Origin: Arthrobacter sp. MYb213
GTDB lineage: Bacteria; Actinomycetota; Actinomycetes; Actinomycetales; Micrococcaceae
Assembly (NCBI RefSeq): GCF_002979915.1
Contig: NZ_PCQA01000001.1
Location: 434,001 to 498,000, forward strand
DNA: 64,000 bases
Direction: 5' to 3'
Numbering within the stretch: the stretch's first letter is position 1; every line of letters starts with the position of its first letter. The notes below the pieces were generated by a model. It ran no database searches. It was not told the DNA's origin and worked only from the letters and a program-made list of their open reading frames with translations. Below, one piece after another: positions 1 through 8,623 of this stretch. The translations under genes were made by a program, and so were the position numbers.

Positions 1-5
1 TTTGT

Positions 6-251
6 TCATTTGTTCCTCCTGGGTGTCGAGATCGCGGGGTCAATTCTTTTGGAGTGTTTCTTGTGGGCGGCTTGTCGCGTCACTCCGAGCGCGTCGGCGA
101 TCTGCTGCCAACTCATGCCTGAATGCAACGCGGCCTCGACCTGCCGAAGTTCCAAGGTGTCCGCGAGTACACGTAAGGACGCTACGGCCCGCAATCCTGC
201 TTTCGGGTCGCTGGTATCGGCTGCTACTGTTGCGATCCGTGGAGACTCCAT
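6..251 (-). CDS. Small helix-turn-helix DNA-binding protein
   Basis: An 81-residue protein whose second half is a helix-turn-helix of sigma-region-4 type: WQQIADALGVTRQAAHKKH around residues 49-67, followed by a basic tail. It has no other domain, so it is probably a small transcription factor; the target is unknown. The ATG at 251 has no Shine-Dalgarno sequence. A TTGACA-like -35 and TAGGTT-like -10 end six bases before the ATG, which suggests a leaderless transcript (inference). Two near-identical palindromes lie directly upstream and could be its own operators. Similar small HTH proteins in related genera often sit beside Clp-type genes; any such neighbour lies off the left edge here. Confidence 0.75.
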   Translation of the reverse strand: MESPRIATVAADTSDPKAGLRAVASLRVLADTLELRQVEAALHSGMSWQQIADALGVTRQAAHKKHSKRIDPAISTPRRNK

Positions 252-254
252 GCA

Positions 255-298
255 GTCAACCTACGTTGCTAAGTGACGGACTGTCAACCTGGGTTGCT
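255..298 (-). promoter_or_regulatory. Twin palindromic operator overlapping promoter of the HTH gene
   Basis: Two 16-base copies, GTCAACCTACGTTGCT (255-270) and GTCAACCTGGGTTGCT (283-298), match at 14 of 16 positions and each is close to a palindrome (CAACC-NN-GGTTG). They start 28 bases apart and lie just upstream of the start codon at 251. On the minus strand they overlap a TTGACA and, about 17-19 bases later, a TAGGTT hexamer. The layout fits autoregulation by the adjacent HTH protein. Confidence 0.55.
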
Positions 299-710
299 TC
301 CGCGCTTGGCGAACTCGATACCGCAGGGCCAGGACAAGGGCGGCACTTTGGAGAATTCACCATATTCTCAGAGGTTGGTACCGCGCTGCGACGTCGTGGA
401 GCTCCGCTTCAACGTCAAGCCATCGACGCCTGACAAACGAACAGGTGACGACATCTGCCTGCTGTGGCCAGAGCATCGTTCAGTCCTGCGCGCTTTTCGA
501 GGACGCCTCGCGTTCCGGTCTGAGAACGGCTGCGATAAGTATTGAAAAACGTTGTTGGAGGTCGCAGTAACTGAACTCGCACGCATCAAAGCTACCCAAC
601 AGAGCAGCATCACCGGGCCTATCGTGTAATTCCGTTCCATTACTGTCAAGGGTCCGGCGACGAAACTAAACACAGGGGAGGGGCCGGCGTAAAGCCTGCT
701 TAACCCAGAA
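299..710. other. No supportable gene
   Basis: Open frames exist on both strands here but none has a recognisable motif, a good ribosome site or a plausible composition. The stretch may be decayed coding DNA between the HTH gene and the qcrB terminator. Nothing specific is visible. Confidence 0.4.
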
Positions 711-742
711 GAGGGACACACCAGTAGGTGTGTCCCTCTTTC
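711..742 (-). terminator. Terminator after qcrB
   Basis: Perfect 12-bp inverted repeat GAGGGACACACC / GGTGTGTCCCTC with an AGTA loop (711-738), followed on the plus strand by TTTC. It lies 26 bases past the qcrB stop codon and should end the ctaE-qcr transcript. Confidence 0.8.
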
Positions 743-763
743 TGTGACTAATGCGAGTCGATG

Positions 764-2434
764 TTACTTCTCGATTGAGTCTTGCTTTTCACCTTCGACC
801 TCATGGTGGCCGTGGGCTGCATGCGCAGCTTCCAGCTCCGATGGCGTCACTGGTGCAACGCGATCCTCGAAGAAGAACTTCGACAATGCTGCGCGACGCT
901 TCTCCGTACCGGAGACGTGTCCTGCGGCATCCGGCTGAGCCGGGATGTACTTGTTGTCGTTGTAGCTGGTGAGCAAGAAGCGCTTGTACACGTCAACTTC
1001 CTCATGCTTCTCCGAGAAGCCACCTTCAGGGGACATCTGGATAATGCCAGCTTCACGGCCGTGCAGCACGATCTCGCGATCCTTACGCTGCAGCGACAAG
1101 CAAATACGGCGGGTAATCCAGAAGGCGAAGATTGGCCCTAAGAAGAAGAGGATGCGTAGCCAGTAGGCAACGTCGTTCAATGCCACGTGGAAGTGGGTTG
1201 CAATCAAGTCCGAGGAGGCAGCTGCCCACATGACGGAGTAGAAGACAACACCAGCTGCACCCATGGCGGTACGGAATGGAGCGTTACGCGGGCGGTCCAA
1301 CAAGTGGTGCTCGCGGTTATCCTTGGTGACCCAACGTTCAATCCATGGCCATGCGAACATCACCATGAACAGTGCACCGGCAGGAACCAGCGCAGGAAGC
1401 AGAACGCTCAAGACCAAGGTGTTATCGCCCCATGGGAATGGGATGATCCATTCGAAGCTGAAGTTACCAAGGTAACCAGGCATCAAACGCAACGCGCCAT
1501 CAACGAATCCGATGTACCAGTCCGGCTGAGTACCAGCAGAAACAGGTGATGGATCGTATGGACCGTAGTTCCAAATCGGGTTGATCTGGAAGAGACCCGA
1601 AATGAACGCCACGATACCGAAGACGATGAAGAAGAATCCACCGGCCTTCGCTGCGTAAACCGGACCAACTGGGAAGCCAACAACGTTGTCGTTGGTGCGA
1701 CCTGGGCCAGGGTACTGGGTGTGCTTGTGAGTCACAACCATGAACAAGTGGATGACCAACAGCAAGATGATTACTGCAGGAACGATCATGATGTGCAACG
1801 AGTACAGACGAGGAATGACGTGGACGCCAGGGAACTCTCCGCCGAAGAAGAACATCGAAAGGTAAGTACCAACGATTGGTAGAGCCTTCATCACGCCGTC
1901 GATAATGCGCAGACCGTTACCGGAAAGCAAATCATCTGGCAGTGAGTAGCCGGTGAAACCAGCAGCAAGACCCATGATCAGTAGTACGCCGCCGACAACC
2001 CAGTTCAGTTCACGTGGGCGACGGAAAGCGCCGGTGAAGAACACGCGCAGCATGTGCACGGACAGCGAAGCTACGAAGAGCAGCGCCGACCAGTGGTGTA
2101 CCTGACGCATGAACAAACCACCGCGAACATCAAAGGAGATGTCCATGGTCGAAGCCATAGCCGCCGACATACCAATGCCCTTCAACGGGACGTAAGAACC
2201 GTTGTAGGTAACGTGAGTCATCGATGGATCGAAGAAGAAAGTCAAGAAAGTACCGGAGAGCAGCAACAGTACGAAGGTGTACAGCGCTACTTCACCGAAC
2301 ATGAATGACCAGTGGTCAGGGAAGACCTTACGGCCAAATTCCTTGACCATGCCCGAAGCACCGACGCGGGAGTCTACGAAGTTCGCAAGACGACCGGTCG
2401 TAGTTGACGGGGTGTATTCATTCGTTGTTGCCAT
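764..2434 (-). CDS. qcrB: Cytochrome bc1 complex cytochrome b subunit
   Basis: Membrane subunit of the menaquinol:cytochrome c oxidoreductase. It carries the two b hemes and both quinone pockets. Heme-ligand histidine pairs are visible at about H113/H127 and H214/H229, and the Qo-site motif PDWY at 305-308. At 556 residues it is longer than mitochondrial cytochrome b; the extra C-terminal cytosolic tail, rich in charged residues and ending in an HGHHEVEGE-type stretch, is usual in actinobacteria. The gene begins two bases after the qcrA stop, so the two are translationally close. It is the last gene of the ctaE-qcrC-qcrA-qcrB unit and is followed by a strong hairpin terminator. Confidence 0.97.
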   Translation of the reverse strand: MATTNEYTPSTTTGRLANFVDSRVGASGMVKEFGRKVFPDHWSFMFGEVALYTFVLLLLSGTFLTFFFDPSMTHVTYNGSYVPLKGIGMSAAMASTMDISFDVRGGLFMRQVHHWSALLFVASLSVHMLRVFFTGAFRRPRELNWVVGGVLLIMGLAAGFTGYSLPDDLLSGNGLRIIDGVMKALPIVGTYLSMFFFGGEFPGVHVIPRLYSLHIMIVPAVIILLLVIHLFMVVTHKHTQYPGPGRTNDNVVGFPVGPVYAAKAGGFFFIVFGIVAFISGLFQINPIWNYGPYDPSPVSAGTQPDWYIGFVDGALRLMPGYLGNFSFEWIIPFPWGDNTLVLSVLLPALVPAGALFMVMFAWPWIERWVTKDNREHHLLDRPRNAPFRTAMGAAGVVFYSVMWAAASSDLIATHFHVALNDVAYWLRILFFLGPIFAFWITRRICLSLQRKDREIVLHGREAGIIQMSPEGGFSEKHEEVDVYKRFLLTSYNDNKYIPAQPDAAGHVSGTEKRRAALSKFFFEDRVAPVTPSELEAAHAAHGHHEVEGEKQDSIEK

Positions 2435-2436
2435 GA

Positions 2437-3486
2437 TTATCCACGCTCCCAGTAGCTTGGGCCTACAGGTTCGTGGAAGTCACTCTGAGCTACGAGGTAG
2501 CCGTCAGCGTCCACGGTAATAGGCAACTGTGGAAGTGCGTGACCTGCCGGGCCGAAGACAACCTTGCACTCATTGGCAAGGTCGAAGGTCGACTGGTGGC
2601 ATGGGCACAGCAGGTGGTGGGTGTGCTGCTCATACAAGGCGATCGGGCAACCCACGTGGGTGCAGATCTTCGAGTAAGCAACAATGCCATCTACGTGCCA
2701 GTCTTCGCGGCCCGCGGAAATATTCATTTCCTGTGGGTCCATGCGCATAAGCAGTACAACTGCCTTAGCCTTTTCGTTCAGCATGTTCTCTGCATTTTCC
2801 AGACCCTCAGGGATCACGTGGAAAGCGGAGCCAAGCTGGACGTCCGAAGCCTTGATCGGAGTACCCGATGGGTCGCGAGTCAGACGAACACCGGTGTCCC
2901 ACAAAGTGTGACGCATCTGTTCGATCATCTGATGCGCGGTCTTACCGGTACGGTCAAGGTCGCGGAACATGAAGATTGCTGGAATCGGTGCCAAAGCGAT
3001 GGCACCAATCAAAGTGTTGCGGATCAGCGGACGGCGCTTGATACCGGTTTCTTCGATCACGGTGTCGATGATATCGACTGCATCCTGGCGATCTTTTTCG
3101 GAGCTGATCTCGTGACGTTGTTCAACGAGTTCGTGGTCCGGCATCAGAGTCTTAGCCCAGTGAACGATACCCACACCAATGCCGAGCATCGCGAATGCGG
3201 TGCCCAAGCCCAGTGCAGCGTTCTGCACACGCAGTTCTGCGAAGGTCATTTCGCCCAGGTGACCCAGGACGAAGTAAGCCACGAAGAAGAACAGCGTGCC
3301 AATGATGGAGATGGTAAATAGCAGCGCAACTTGGCGCTCGTGTCGCTTGGCTGCGCGCGGATCGCGATCTGCGAGACGCGGACGATGTGGGGGGAGTCCT
3401 GGATCCGGGAACCGGTCCTGAGCTACATCGTCAGCCTTAGCAACGGTGCCCGATTCTTCGGGACTGCCGTGACTATGGTCGCCCAT
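2437..3486 (-). CDS. qcrA: Cytochrome bc1 complex Rieske iron-sulfur subunit
   Basis: Rieske protein of the bc1 complex, which passes one electron from quinol to the c-type hemes of QcrC. The 2Fe-2S ligands are clear: CTHVGC starting at C275 and CPCH starting at C294, giving two Cys and two His. Unlike mitochondrial Rieske proteins it has a long N-terminal half with about three membrane segments (around residues 55-75, 90-112 and 160-178), the typical actinobacterial form. A charged cytosolic N-terminus precedes the first segment. It lies 69 bases after qcrC and almost abuts qcrB. Confidence 0.96.
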   Translation of the reverse strand: MGDHSHGSPEESGTVAKADDVAQDRFPDPGLPPHRPRLADRDPRAAKRHERQVALLFTISIIGTLFFFVAYFVLGHLGEMTFAELRVQNAALGLGTAFAMLGIGVGIVHWAKTLMPDHELVEQRHEISSEKDRQDAVDIIDTVIEETGIKRRPLIRNTLIGAIALAPIPAIFMFRDLDRTGKTAHQMIEQMRHTLWDTGVRLTRDPSGTPIKASDVQLGSAFHVIPEGLENAENMLNEKAKAVVLLMRMDPQEMNISAGREDWHVDGIVAYSKICTHVGCPIALYEQHTHHLLCPCHQSTFDLANECKVVFGPAGHALPQLPITVDADGYLVAQSDFHEPVGPSYWERG

Positions 3487-3555
3487 GTTTCTCTCTCATC
3501 CTTCTGTTAGGAATTTATGTACGTAGTGATGTGTGCGGTTTTCACCGCGAAAGCC

Positions 3556-4365
3556 TTAGGAAGGACGCGAGGTCAACCAAATGGTGAAGGCGATAATGAT
3601 GCCCAAACCGGCGGTCCAAACGAAGAGACCTTCAGCCACTGGGCCAAGGTTTCCAAGAGCAGCGCCACCGGCAGAACCATTAGCTTCAATGGTCTTCAAG
3701 AAGGTGATCACATCACGCTTCTCATCGGGGGTGATGTTCGAGTCGTTGAACACTGGCATGTTCTGCGGACCGGTAGCCATCGCTTCGTAAATGTGCTTCT
3801 CCGAGACGCCAGCTAGCGTCGGAGCAAACTTACCGCGGGTCAACGCGCCACCACCGGCAGCGGCGTTGTGGCACATTGCGCAGTTCACTCGGAAGACGGT
3901 GCCACCGTGGGCGGCGTCGCCCTTAGAGGCATCCAGGGCTTCTTCGTCTGGAATTGCTGGACCTGCACCGAGGCTCGCAACGTAGGCCGACAGCTGGGAG
4001 ATCTGATCATCGTCAAACTGTGCTGGCTTTGCCTGAGCCTGTGGCCCCTGCATCTGCATCGGCATACGGCCGGTGCCTACCTGGAAGTCAACTGCTGCTG
4101 CGCCGACGCCGATCAACGATGGGCCGTCTGCGGTGCCTTCGGCGCTCATGCCGTGGCAGGTGGCGCAGTTGGCTACGAAAAGCTTCTGGCCTTCCTCTAC
4201 ATCGGTAACCGATGCAGAAGTAGTATCCGCTGCCTTCGCTTCGCTTACGCTGCCTGCTGCAGTGTAGAGACTGCCGGTGACCAGCAATCCGAACAACAGC
4301 AGGGCCACAGCGGCGAGCGGGTGGCGGCGCTTTTTCGAAAGAGCCTTCACTTGCTGGTTCCTCAC
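3556..4365 (-). CDS. qcrC: Diheme cytochrome c subunit of bc1 complex
   Basis: Actinobacterial bc1 complexes use a membrane-bound diheme cytochrome c in place of soluble cytochrome c, handing electrons directly to the aa3 oxidase. Two heme-attachment motifs are visible, CATCH at 67-71 and CAMCH at 162-166. There is an N-terminal membrane anchor (about residues 17-37) and a C-terminal membrane helix (about 245-265). The gene lies between ctaE and qcrA, consistent with a bc1-aa3 supercomplex. Length (269) is normal for the family. Confidence 0.96.
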   Translation of the reverse strand: MRNQQVKALSKKRRHPLAAVALLLFGLLVTGSLYTAAGSVSEAKAADTTSASVTDVEEGQKLFVANCATCHGMSAEGTADGPSLIGVGAAAVDFQVGTGRMPMQMQGPQAQAKPAQFDDDQISQLSAYVASLGAGPAIPDEEALDASKGDAAHGGTVFRVNCAMCHNAAAGGGALTRGKFAPTLAGVSEKHIYEAMATGPQNMPVFNDSNITPDEKRDVITFLKTIEANGSAGGAALGNLGPVAEGLFVWTAGLGIIIAFTIWLTSRPS

Positions 4366-4425
4366 TTAGTTTCTTGGTGTGGTGTTGCCATACTTCCGTG
4401 GAGGCAACTGATGGATATTAGTTAC

Positions 4426-5064
4426 CTATTTTAGGAAGTAGATGATCGCAAACAGCGCGATCCACACTACGTCAACGAAGTGCCAGTAATAAGACACAAC
4501 GATGGCGCCGGTCGCTTCGAAGTGACCAAACTTCTTAGCCAACATTGCTCTACCTATGATCAGCAAGAATGCGATCAGGCCACCGAGCACGTGAATGCCG
4601 TGGAAGCCAGTAGTGATGTAGAACGATGAAGCGTACGAGTTCGAGTTCATTGCAACGCCTTCGCTCACGAGCACGGCGTATTCATAGGCCTGAACAGAGA
4701 CGAAGATCGCGCCAAGAATGAAGGTAAGGATGAACCATTCAATCATTCCCCATTCCTTGAACTTAAAAAGTCCGCCGGAACGGCGAGGCTTGAACTCTTC
4801 GGCTTTGAACACGCCAATCTGGCAGGAGAACGAGCTGGACACCAGAATCAAGGTGTTAACCAGCGCGAACGATACGTTCAGCTTTGAAGTTTCGGTCGCC
4901 CAAAGCTCGGGCGCGGCAGCCCGAAGGCTGAAATACATGGCGAAGAGGGCGGCGAAGAACATGAGCTCGCTGGAGAGCCACACCATCGTTCCCACCGACA
5001 CCATGTTTGGGCGGTTCGGCGCATGTGGCGCCGTCGTATTTGGGGCATGAGTCGCAGTTGTCAC
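4426..5064 (-). CDS. ctaE: Cytochrome c oxidase subunit III
   Basis: Subunit III of the aa3-type terminal oxidase, a membrane protein with about five helices. The [18 protein letters not shown] stretch near residues 29-46 and the C-terminal [14 protein letters not shown] motif are hallmarks of the family. At 212 residues it is the usual short bacterial form. It is the first gene of the ctaE-qcrCAB operon; the promoter should lie in the 269-bp divergent gap shared with trpD. Subunits I and II are not in the window. Confidence 0.96.
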   Translation of the reverse strand: MTTATHAPNTTAPHAPNRPNMVSVGTMVWLSSELMFFAALFAMYFSLRAAAPELWATETSKLNVSFALVNTLILVSSSFSCQIGVFKAEEFKPRRSGGLFKFKEWGMIEWFILTFILGAIFVSVQAYEYAVLVSEGVAMNSNSYASSFYITTGFHGIHVLGGLIAFLLIIGRAMLAKKFGHFEATGAIVVSYYWHFVDVVWIALFAIIYFLK

Positions 5065-5333
5065 ACTGTCATTATGTCTCTAAACAGCCCTCAGATACCA
5101 ATGCAAACCATGGTTCTTTAGGGTTTGCTACGCCACACTATGAAAACAACCGCGGAAACATGCGGAAGTAGCCCAAAAACTCTTTCTACAATTTGTAGAG
5201 GTTGGGTCGGCGCGCCGCGCGAAACAATCGCTTAAGCAACACAAATGTTCCCTAATTGAAGTCTTTTTTGACCTAAAAACGGTCTATTGGCCTCGCATCA
5301 CGTGACGACATGAACTAGCAGTGTGGGGGAGCC

Positions 5334-6419
5334 GTGGATAGGCTTATATACGTGTCAACGAGCCTTGCAAACGAAAAGTTCCCAACGTGGCCAGATCTTT
5401 TGGCCTCCCTAATTAGCGGCCAGAACCTGAGCCGTGAAGATGCCGCCTGGGCCATGAATCAAATCATGACCGGTGAAGCCAGCGATGTGCAGATCGCCGG
5501 CTTCCTTGTCGCGCTGCGCGCCAAGGGGGAGACGGTGGCAGAGCTCACCGGTCTTGTTGACTCCATGGTGAGTAATGCGCGTGAACTTACCATCGATGCA
5601 CAAACTTTAGACATTGTGGGGACCGGCGGCGATCGACAGAACACCGTAAACATCTCCACGATGTCGACCCTAGTGTGCGCCGGCGCCGGGGTGAAGATTG
5701 TCAAACACGGAAACCGGGCCTCGTCTTCGTCTTCCGGGTCGGCGGATGTCCTGGAAGCCTTAGGCGTTCACCTGGACGTACCAATTGATCGCCTTGTAGA
5801 GGTGTACGAAAAAGTCGGCATCGCCTTCTGTTTTGCCAATATCTTCCACCCATCGATGCGCCACGTCGCGGGGGCTCGTCGCGGGCTGCGAGTACCTACT
5901 GCCTTCAACTTCATGGGCCCATTGACTAACCCAGCGCTTCCCAGCGCCTCCGCGATTGGTTGCTCGGACCTACGAATGGCTCCGATTATGGCCGGTGTAC
6001 TAGCCAGCCGAGGTGTGCGTGGCCTGGTATTCCGCGGAAATGATGGTCTTGATGAAATGACCACCACCGCGCCGAATATGGTCTGGGAAGTACGAGACGG
6101 AAAAGTAGAAGAGTTTACCTTCGACGCTCAAGAAGTCGGCATCGCTCGAGCGACGCTAGATGATTTGCGTGGGGCTGATGCTGCGTACAACGCCAGCGTC
6201 GTTCGAGACATTGTCTCCGGGGCCAAAGGTCCGGTGCGTGACGCCGTGGTGCTTAATTCAGCGGCTGGAATGGTCGCATTTGATCAGGATGCCCGTGGTA
6301 GCTTTGCCGATCGAATGCGGGCAGCAATGCGTCGCGCGGAAGAATCCTTAGATTCCGGCGCCGCGGCCAAGGTCTTGGACGCATGGTCTTCGACGACTTC
6401 GGCGATTGTGGGAAAGTAG
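5334..6419 (+). CDS. trpD: Anthranilate phosphoribosyltransferase
   Basis: Joins anthranilate and phosphoribosyl pyrophosphate in the second step of tryptophan synthesis. The PRPP-binding motif GTGGD is at 96-100, KHGNR at 124-128 and a Ser/Gly-rich stretch follows. The 361-residue length fits the family. The start used is a GTG preceded three bases upstream by GGGGGA, a short spacing; an in-frame GTG at 5352 is an alternative. Other trp genes are not adjacent; in many actinobacteria this copy sits beside the cta/qcr cluster as here. A strong bidirectional terminator follows. Confidence 0.95.
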   Translation: MDRLIYVSTSLANEKFPTWPDLLASLISGQNLSREDAAWAMNQIMTGEASDVQIAGFLVALRAKGETVAELTGLVDSMVSNARELTIDAQTLDIVGTGGDRQNTVNISTMSTLVCAGAGVKIVKHGNRASSSSSGSADVLEALGVHLDVPIDRLVEVYEKVGIAFCFANIFHPSMRHVAGARRGLRVPTAFNFMGPLTNPALPSASAIGCSDLRMAPIMAGVLASRGVRGLVFRGNDGLDEMTTTAPNMVWEVRDGKVEEFTFDAQEVGIARATLDDLRGADAAYNASVVRDIVSGAKGPVRDAVVLNSAAGMVAFDQDARGSFADRMRAAMRRAEESLDSGAAAKVLDAWSSTTSAIVGK

Positions 6420-6434
6420 CCCCGTAATACAACT

Positions 6435-6480
6435 AAGGGAGCTTGCCTCAGGTGTTCAATCACCTGAGACAAGCTCCCTT
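6435..6480. terminator. Bidirectional terminator between trpD and the AsnC-domain gene
   Basis: Long inverted repeat: AAGGGAGCTTG-C-CTCAGGTG, loop TTCAAT, then CACCTGAG-A-CAAGCTCCCTT. The 19 pairs are broken only by one C/A mismatch. It serves the two convergent genes. Confidence 0.85.
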
Positions 6481-6496
6481 CGTTGTACTCTGAGCG

Positions 6497-6778
6497 CTAG
6501 TCGTCCAAGCCCAATGAAAAGGCAGCTTCTAGGTCATGAGCCGAGTAGGCGCGAAATGCAATGTGAGTCTGCGTCTGGCGAATACCAGGAATCTTCGATA
6601 GACGATTAGCGATAACTTCCGCCAGGTCTTCGTGCTTGTGGACCCGTGCCACAGCGATCAAATCCCAGTCTCCGGCAACGGAGTAGACCTCACTGATTCC
6701 TTCGATTTCTGAAATCTGCTGCGCCGACTCAGGAATACTGTCGGTTGCCGTCTGAATCATGACGAATGCGGTGACCAT
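6497..6778 (-). CDS. Stand-alone Lrp/AsnC ligand-binding domain protein
   Basis: A 93-residue protein made only of the AsnC/Lrp C-terminal sensor (RAM) fold, with no DNA-binding domain. The pattern EIEGISEVYSVAGDWDLIAVARV near residues 24-46 is typical. Such proteins bind small effectors such as amino acids and form ring-shaped oligomers, and may act on full Lrp regulators. A copy beside trpD and the qcr cluster is common in actinobacteria, so a link to amino-acid sensing is plausible but unproven. It has its own promoter region at 6779-6942, shared divergently with the next gene. Confidence 0.88.
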   Translation of the reverse strand: MVTAFVMIQTATDSIPESAQQISEIEGISEVYSVAGDWDLIAVARVHKHEDLAEVIANRLSKIPGIRQTQTHIAFRAYSAHDLEAAFSLGLDD

Positions 6779-6942
6779 GAAAGCCTCTCAACGTTGAATA
6801 GTTCCCCCATGTACAGGGATTGCTTCACTTAATAACTCTAGTGCACCCGGAGTCTGACTCCCATGCGTAAGACGAAGATCGCCTCTCCATTAAACAGGAC
6901 TTAAAGTTTGTTTAACTAAGTACAATACTTTAGGCTTGTACC

Positions 6943-7536
6943 ATGATCGTTCTGACAATCGACCAGCGACGCTCTCGTCAGGGAGAAGATAAAGTCGAGG
7001 CGCTGATTAATCAGGCCAATAATACAGTGACCCACGTGCGTCCATTTCAGCGTACAGCTGGCGACGAAGTGCAGGCAGTATTTGACGACGCTATGGAGGC
7101 CATCCATCTTGCCGTCATGATGGCCGCCTCCGGAGACTGGAGCGTAGGTCTCGGATACGGGGAAGTGGAGCTTCCCCTACCAAAGGAAACCCGTGCTGGC
7201 CGCGGGCCCGCCTTCGTTTTTGCACGTGAAGCGGTAGAGCGTGCAAAAAACACCAACGCTCACCTGTCAGTGGCAGGGCCCACCGAAGAAGCCAGTCGTC
7301 TTGAAGCCGAACTTCAGCTCACCGCTTGCATCGTATCCAAGCGACGCGCTACGGCGTGGGAGGCCGGAACGCTCGCTGACCAAGGGCTGACTCAACAGCA
7401 AATCGCCACACGCCTTGGTATTACACAACAAGCGGTGTCATCCAGGCTCTCGGCTGCCCTATGGTTTGAAGCTAACCGAATGATGGAAGAGGCTACTAAG
7501 TCTCTATCCAGACAATTACGTAAATTGGGGGAGTGA
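6943..7536 (+). CDS. SatD-like HTH regulatory protein
   Basis: A 197-residue protein with an N-terminal alpha/beta domain that begins MIVLTIDQRRSRQGED and contains GDEVQAVFDD and VGLGYGEVELPLP, resembling the SatD family. A C-terminal helix-turn-helix reads LTQQQIATRLGITQQAVSSRL (about 149-169). SatD-type proteins are poorly understood and usually sit beside a small membrane protein, as here: the next gene starts inside this stop codon (GTGA overlap). A role as a cytosolic regulator coupled to the membrane partner is inference. Confidence 0.65.
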   Translation: MIVLTIDQRRSRQGEDKVEALINQANNTVTHVRPFQRTAGDEVQAVFDDAMEAIHLAVMMAASGDWSVGLGYGEVELPLPKETRAGRGPAFVFAREAVERAKNTNAHLSVAGPTEEASRLEAELQLTACIVSKRRATAWEAGTLADQGLTQQQIATRLGITQQAVSSRLSAALWFEANRMMEEATKSLSRQLRKLGE

Positions 7537-8084
7537 ACTTGGCTTGGACGGCGTGGTCGCTACTGGTACTAGCGGTGCTTATTGCCAGCTGTGCAACTTT
7601 CCTCGCTGGAAAGAACGGTACTAGGGCGAAAGTTCGTAACCTTCTCACCGTTGGTGCAGGTGTAGTTTCCCTCGGGGCATTGATCATTGGCCTACTAGCC
7701 AAGTCCTCTGATCTATCGGCTGCAGTTCCCGACGTATTGATCATCGCCGTGAGTGTCCTCTTTGCGGTGAGTTTCGGTGGTCCACTAACCGAATTAATTT
7801 TCCATCTGGCATGGCGACACGATCAAAGGCAGGATCGACAAAAGACCGACCCATCACCACTGCGGGGTGGTTTATGGATCGGTCTGCTGGAGCGAACGGC
7901 TATCGTTGCGACACTTTGGGCTGATTGGCCCGAGGGCATCGCAGTAGTGCTCGCGGTGAAGGGGCTAGGTCGTTTTTCGGAACTGAAAAATCATCAGGCA
8001 GCCGAGCAGTTTATCCTCGGCACCTTCGCTAGTTGCCTTGTTGCCGCCGGCGGATACGGACTAGGCGTTTTGTTGCTTCGCTGA
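7533..8084 (+). CDS. Multi-pass membrane protein, partner of the SatD-like gene
   Basis: 183 residues with about five hydrophobic helices (near 5-24, 37-60, 67-93, 118-140 and 155-182). A polar, charged linker (HDQRQDRQKTDPS) follows helix three. GTG start overlaps the previous stop by four bases, with GGGGGA just upstream, so the two genes are translationally coupled. No enzyme motif is visible. The C-terminal half resembles membrane proteins found next to SatD in other bacteria (recalled, not searched). Its 3' end overlaps the convergent DUF3054 gene by 24 bases. Confidence 0.65.
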   Translation: MNLAWTAWSLLVLAVLIASCATFLAGKNGTRAKVRNLLTVGAGVVSLGALIIGLLAKSSDLSAAVPDVLIIAVSVLFAVSFGGPLTELIFHLAWRHDQRQDRQKTDPSPLRGGLWIGLLERTAIVATLWADWPEGIAVVLAVKGLGRFSELKNHQAAEQFILGTFASCLVAAGGYGLGVLLLR

Positions 8085-8447
8085 TCGCTTGGAAAGTAGC
8101 GAGCAGATTAATCTGCGACCTAAGAGGAATATGCCTAGGACGATGATCGTGACGATGACAAATGCAATGGCTGCAGTTGAACCCATCGCAATTCGAAGCG
8201 CCATTCCCACGGCTACAGTTCCGAGCCAAACAAGTAGACCTGTAGGCCAGACCCGGTTGATGGTCAGCCACGGACGCGATATCAAAGTCATCACTAGGTA
8301 GGCGGCCAAGAACGGAACGGCCGTTTCGAAAATTCCACCAATGTCTAATGCATGTTCGTGTTCGCGCCGACCTAAAATGGCAAAGAGAATGATCAGCGCG
8401 AGGTCAATAACGGCCCAGAGCGGCCAATTGCGAATACGTTCTTTCAT
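8061..8447 (-). CDS. DUF3054-type small membrane protein
   Basis: About 128 residues from the ATG at 8447 with four hydrophobic helices. The order WPLWAVIDLALIILFAILGRR, then a loop with His/Glu, then helices ending in a basic tail matches DUF3054 proteins of actinobacteria. Function unknown. The open frame extends upstream to 8549, but that part is polar, unlike the family and runs into the upstream divergent spacer, so I prefer 8447. Confidence 0.65.
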   Translation of the reverse strand: MKERIRNWPLWAVIDLALIILFAILGRREHEHALDIGGIFETAVPFLAAYLVMTLISRPWLTINRVWPTGLLVWLGTVAVGMALRIAMGSTAAIAFVIVTIIVLGIFLLGRRLICSLLSKRSAKQQNA

Positions 8448-8623
8448 GACTCCATCATATGTACCGCCATCCTCTAAGATCCCATTCAGCGGGCAAGTGT
8501 ATGTTGAATCACTTGTCCAGCTGCGGAGCTCAATTGGCTGACGTGCCAATGCTCGTGACCCCTTGTAGCGAGCTGTTCTCCACTAGCATTAGATATATGA
8601 GAATTTGGCCAGGGGCATCCTGG

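Noticed and set aside
368-721. 117-codon minus frame left of qcrB
   Set aside because: No ribosome site or motif, Arg/Ser-rich composition, and it overlaps the qcrB terminator.
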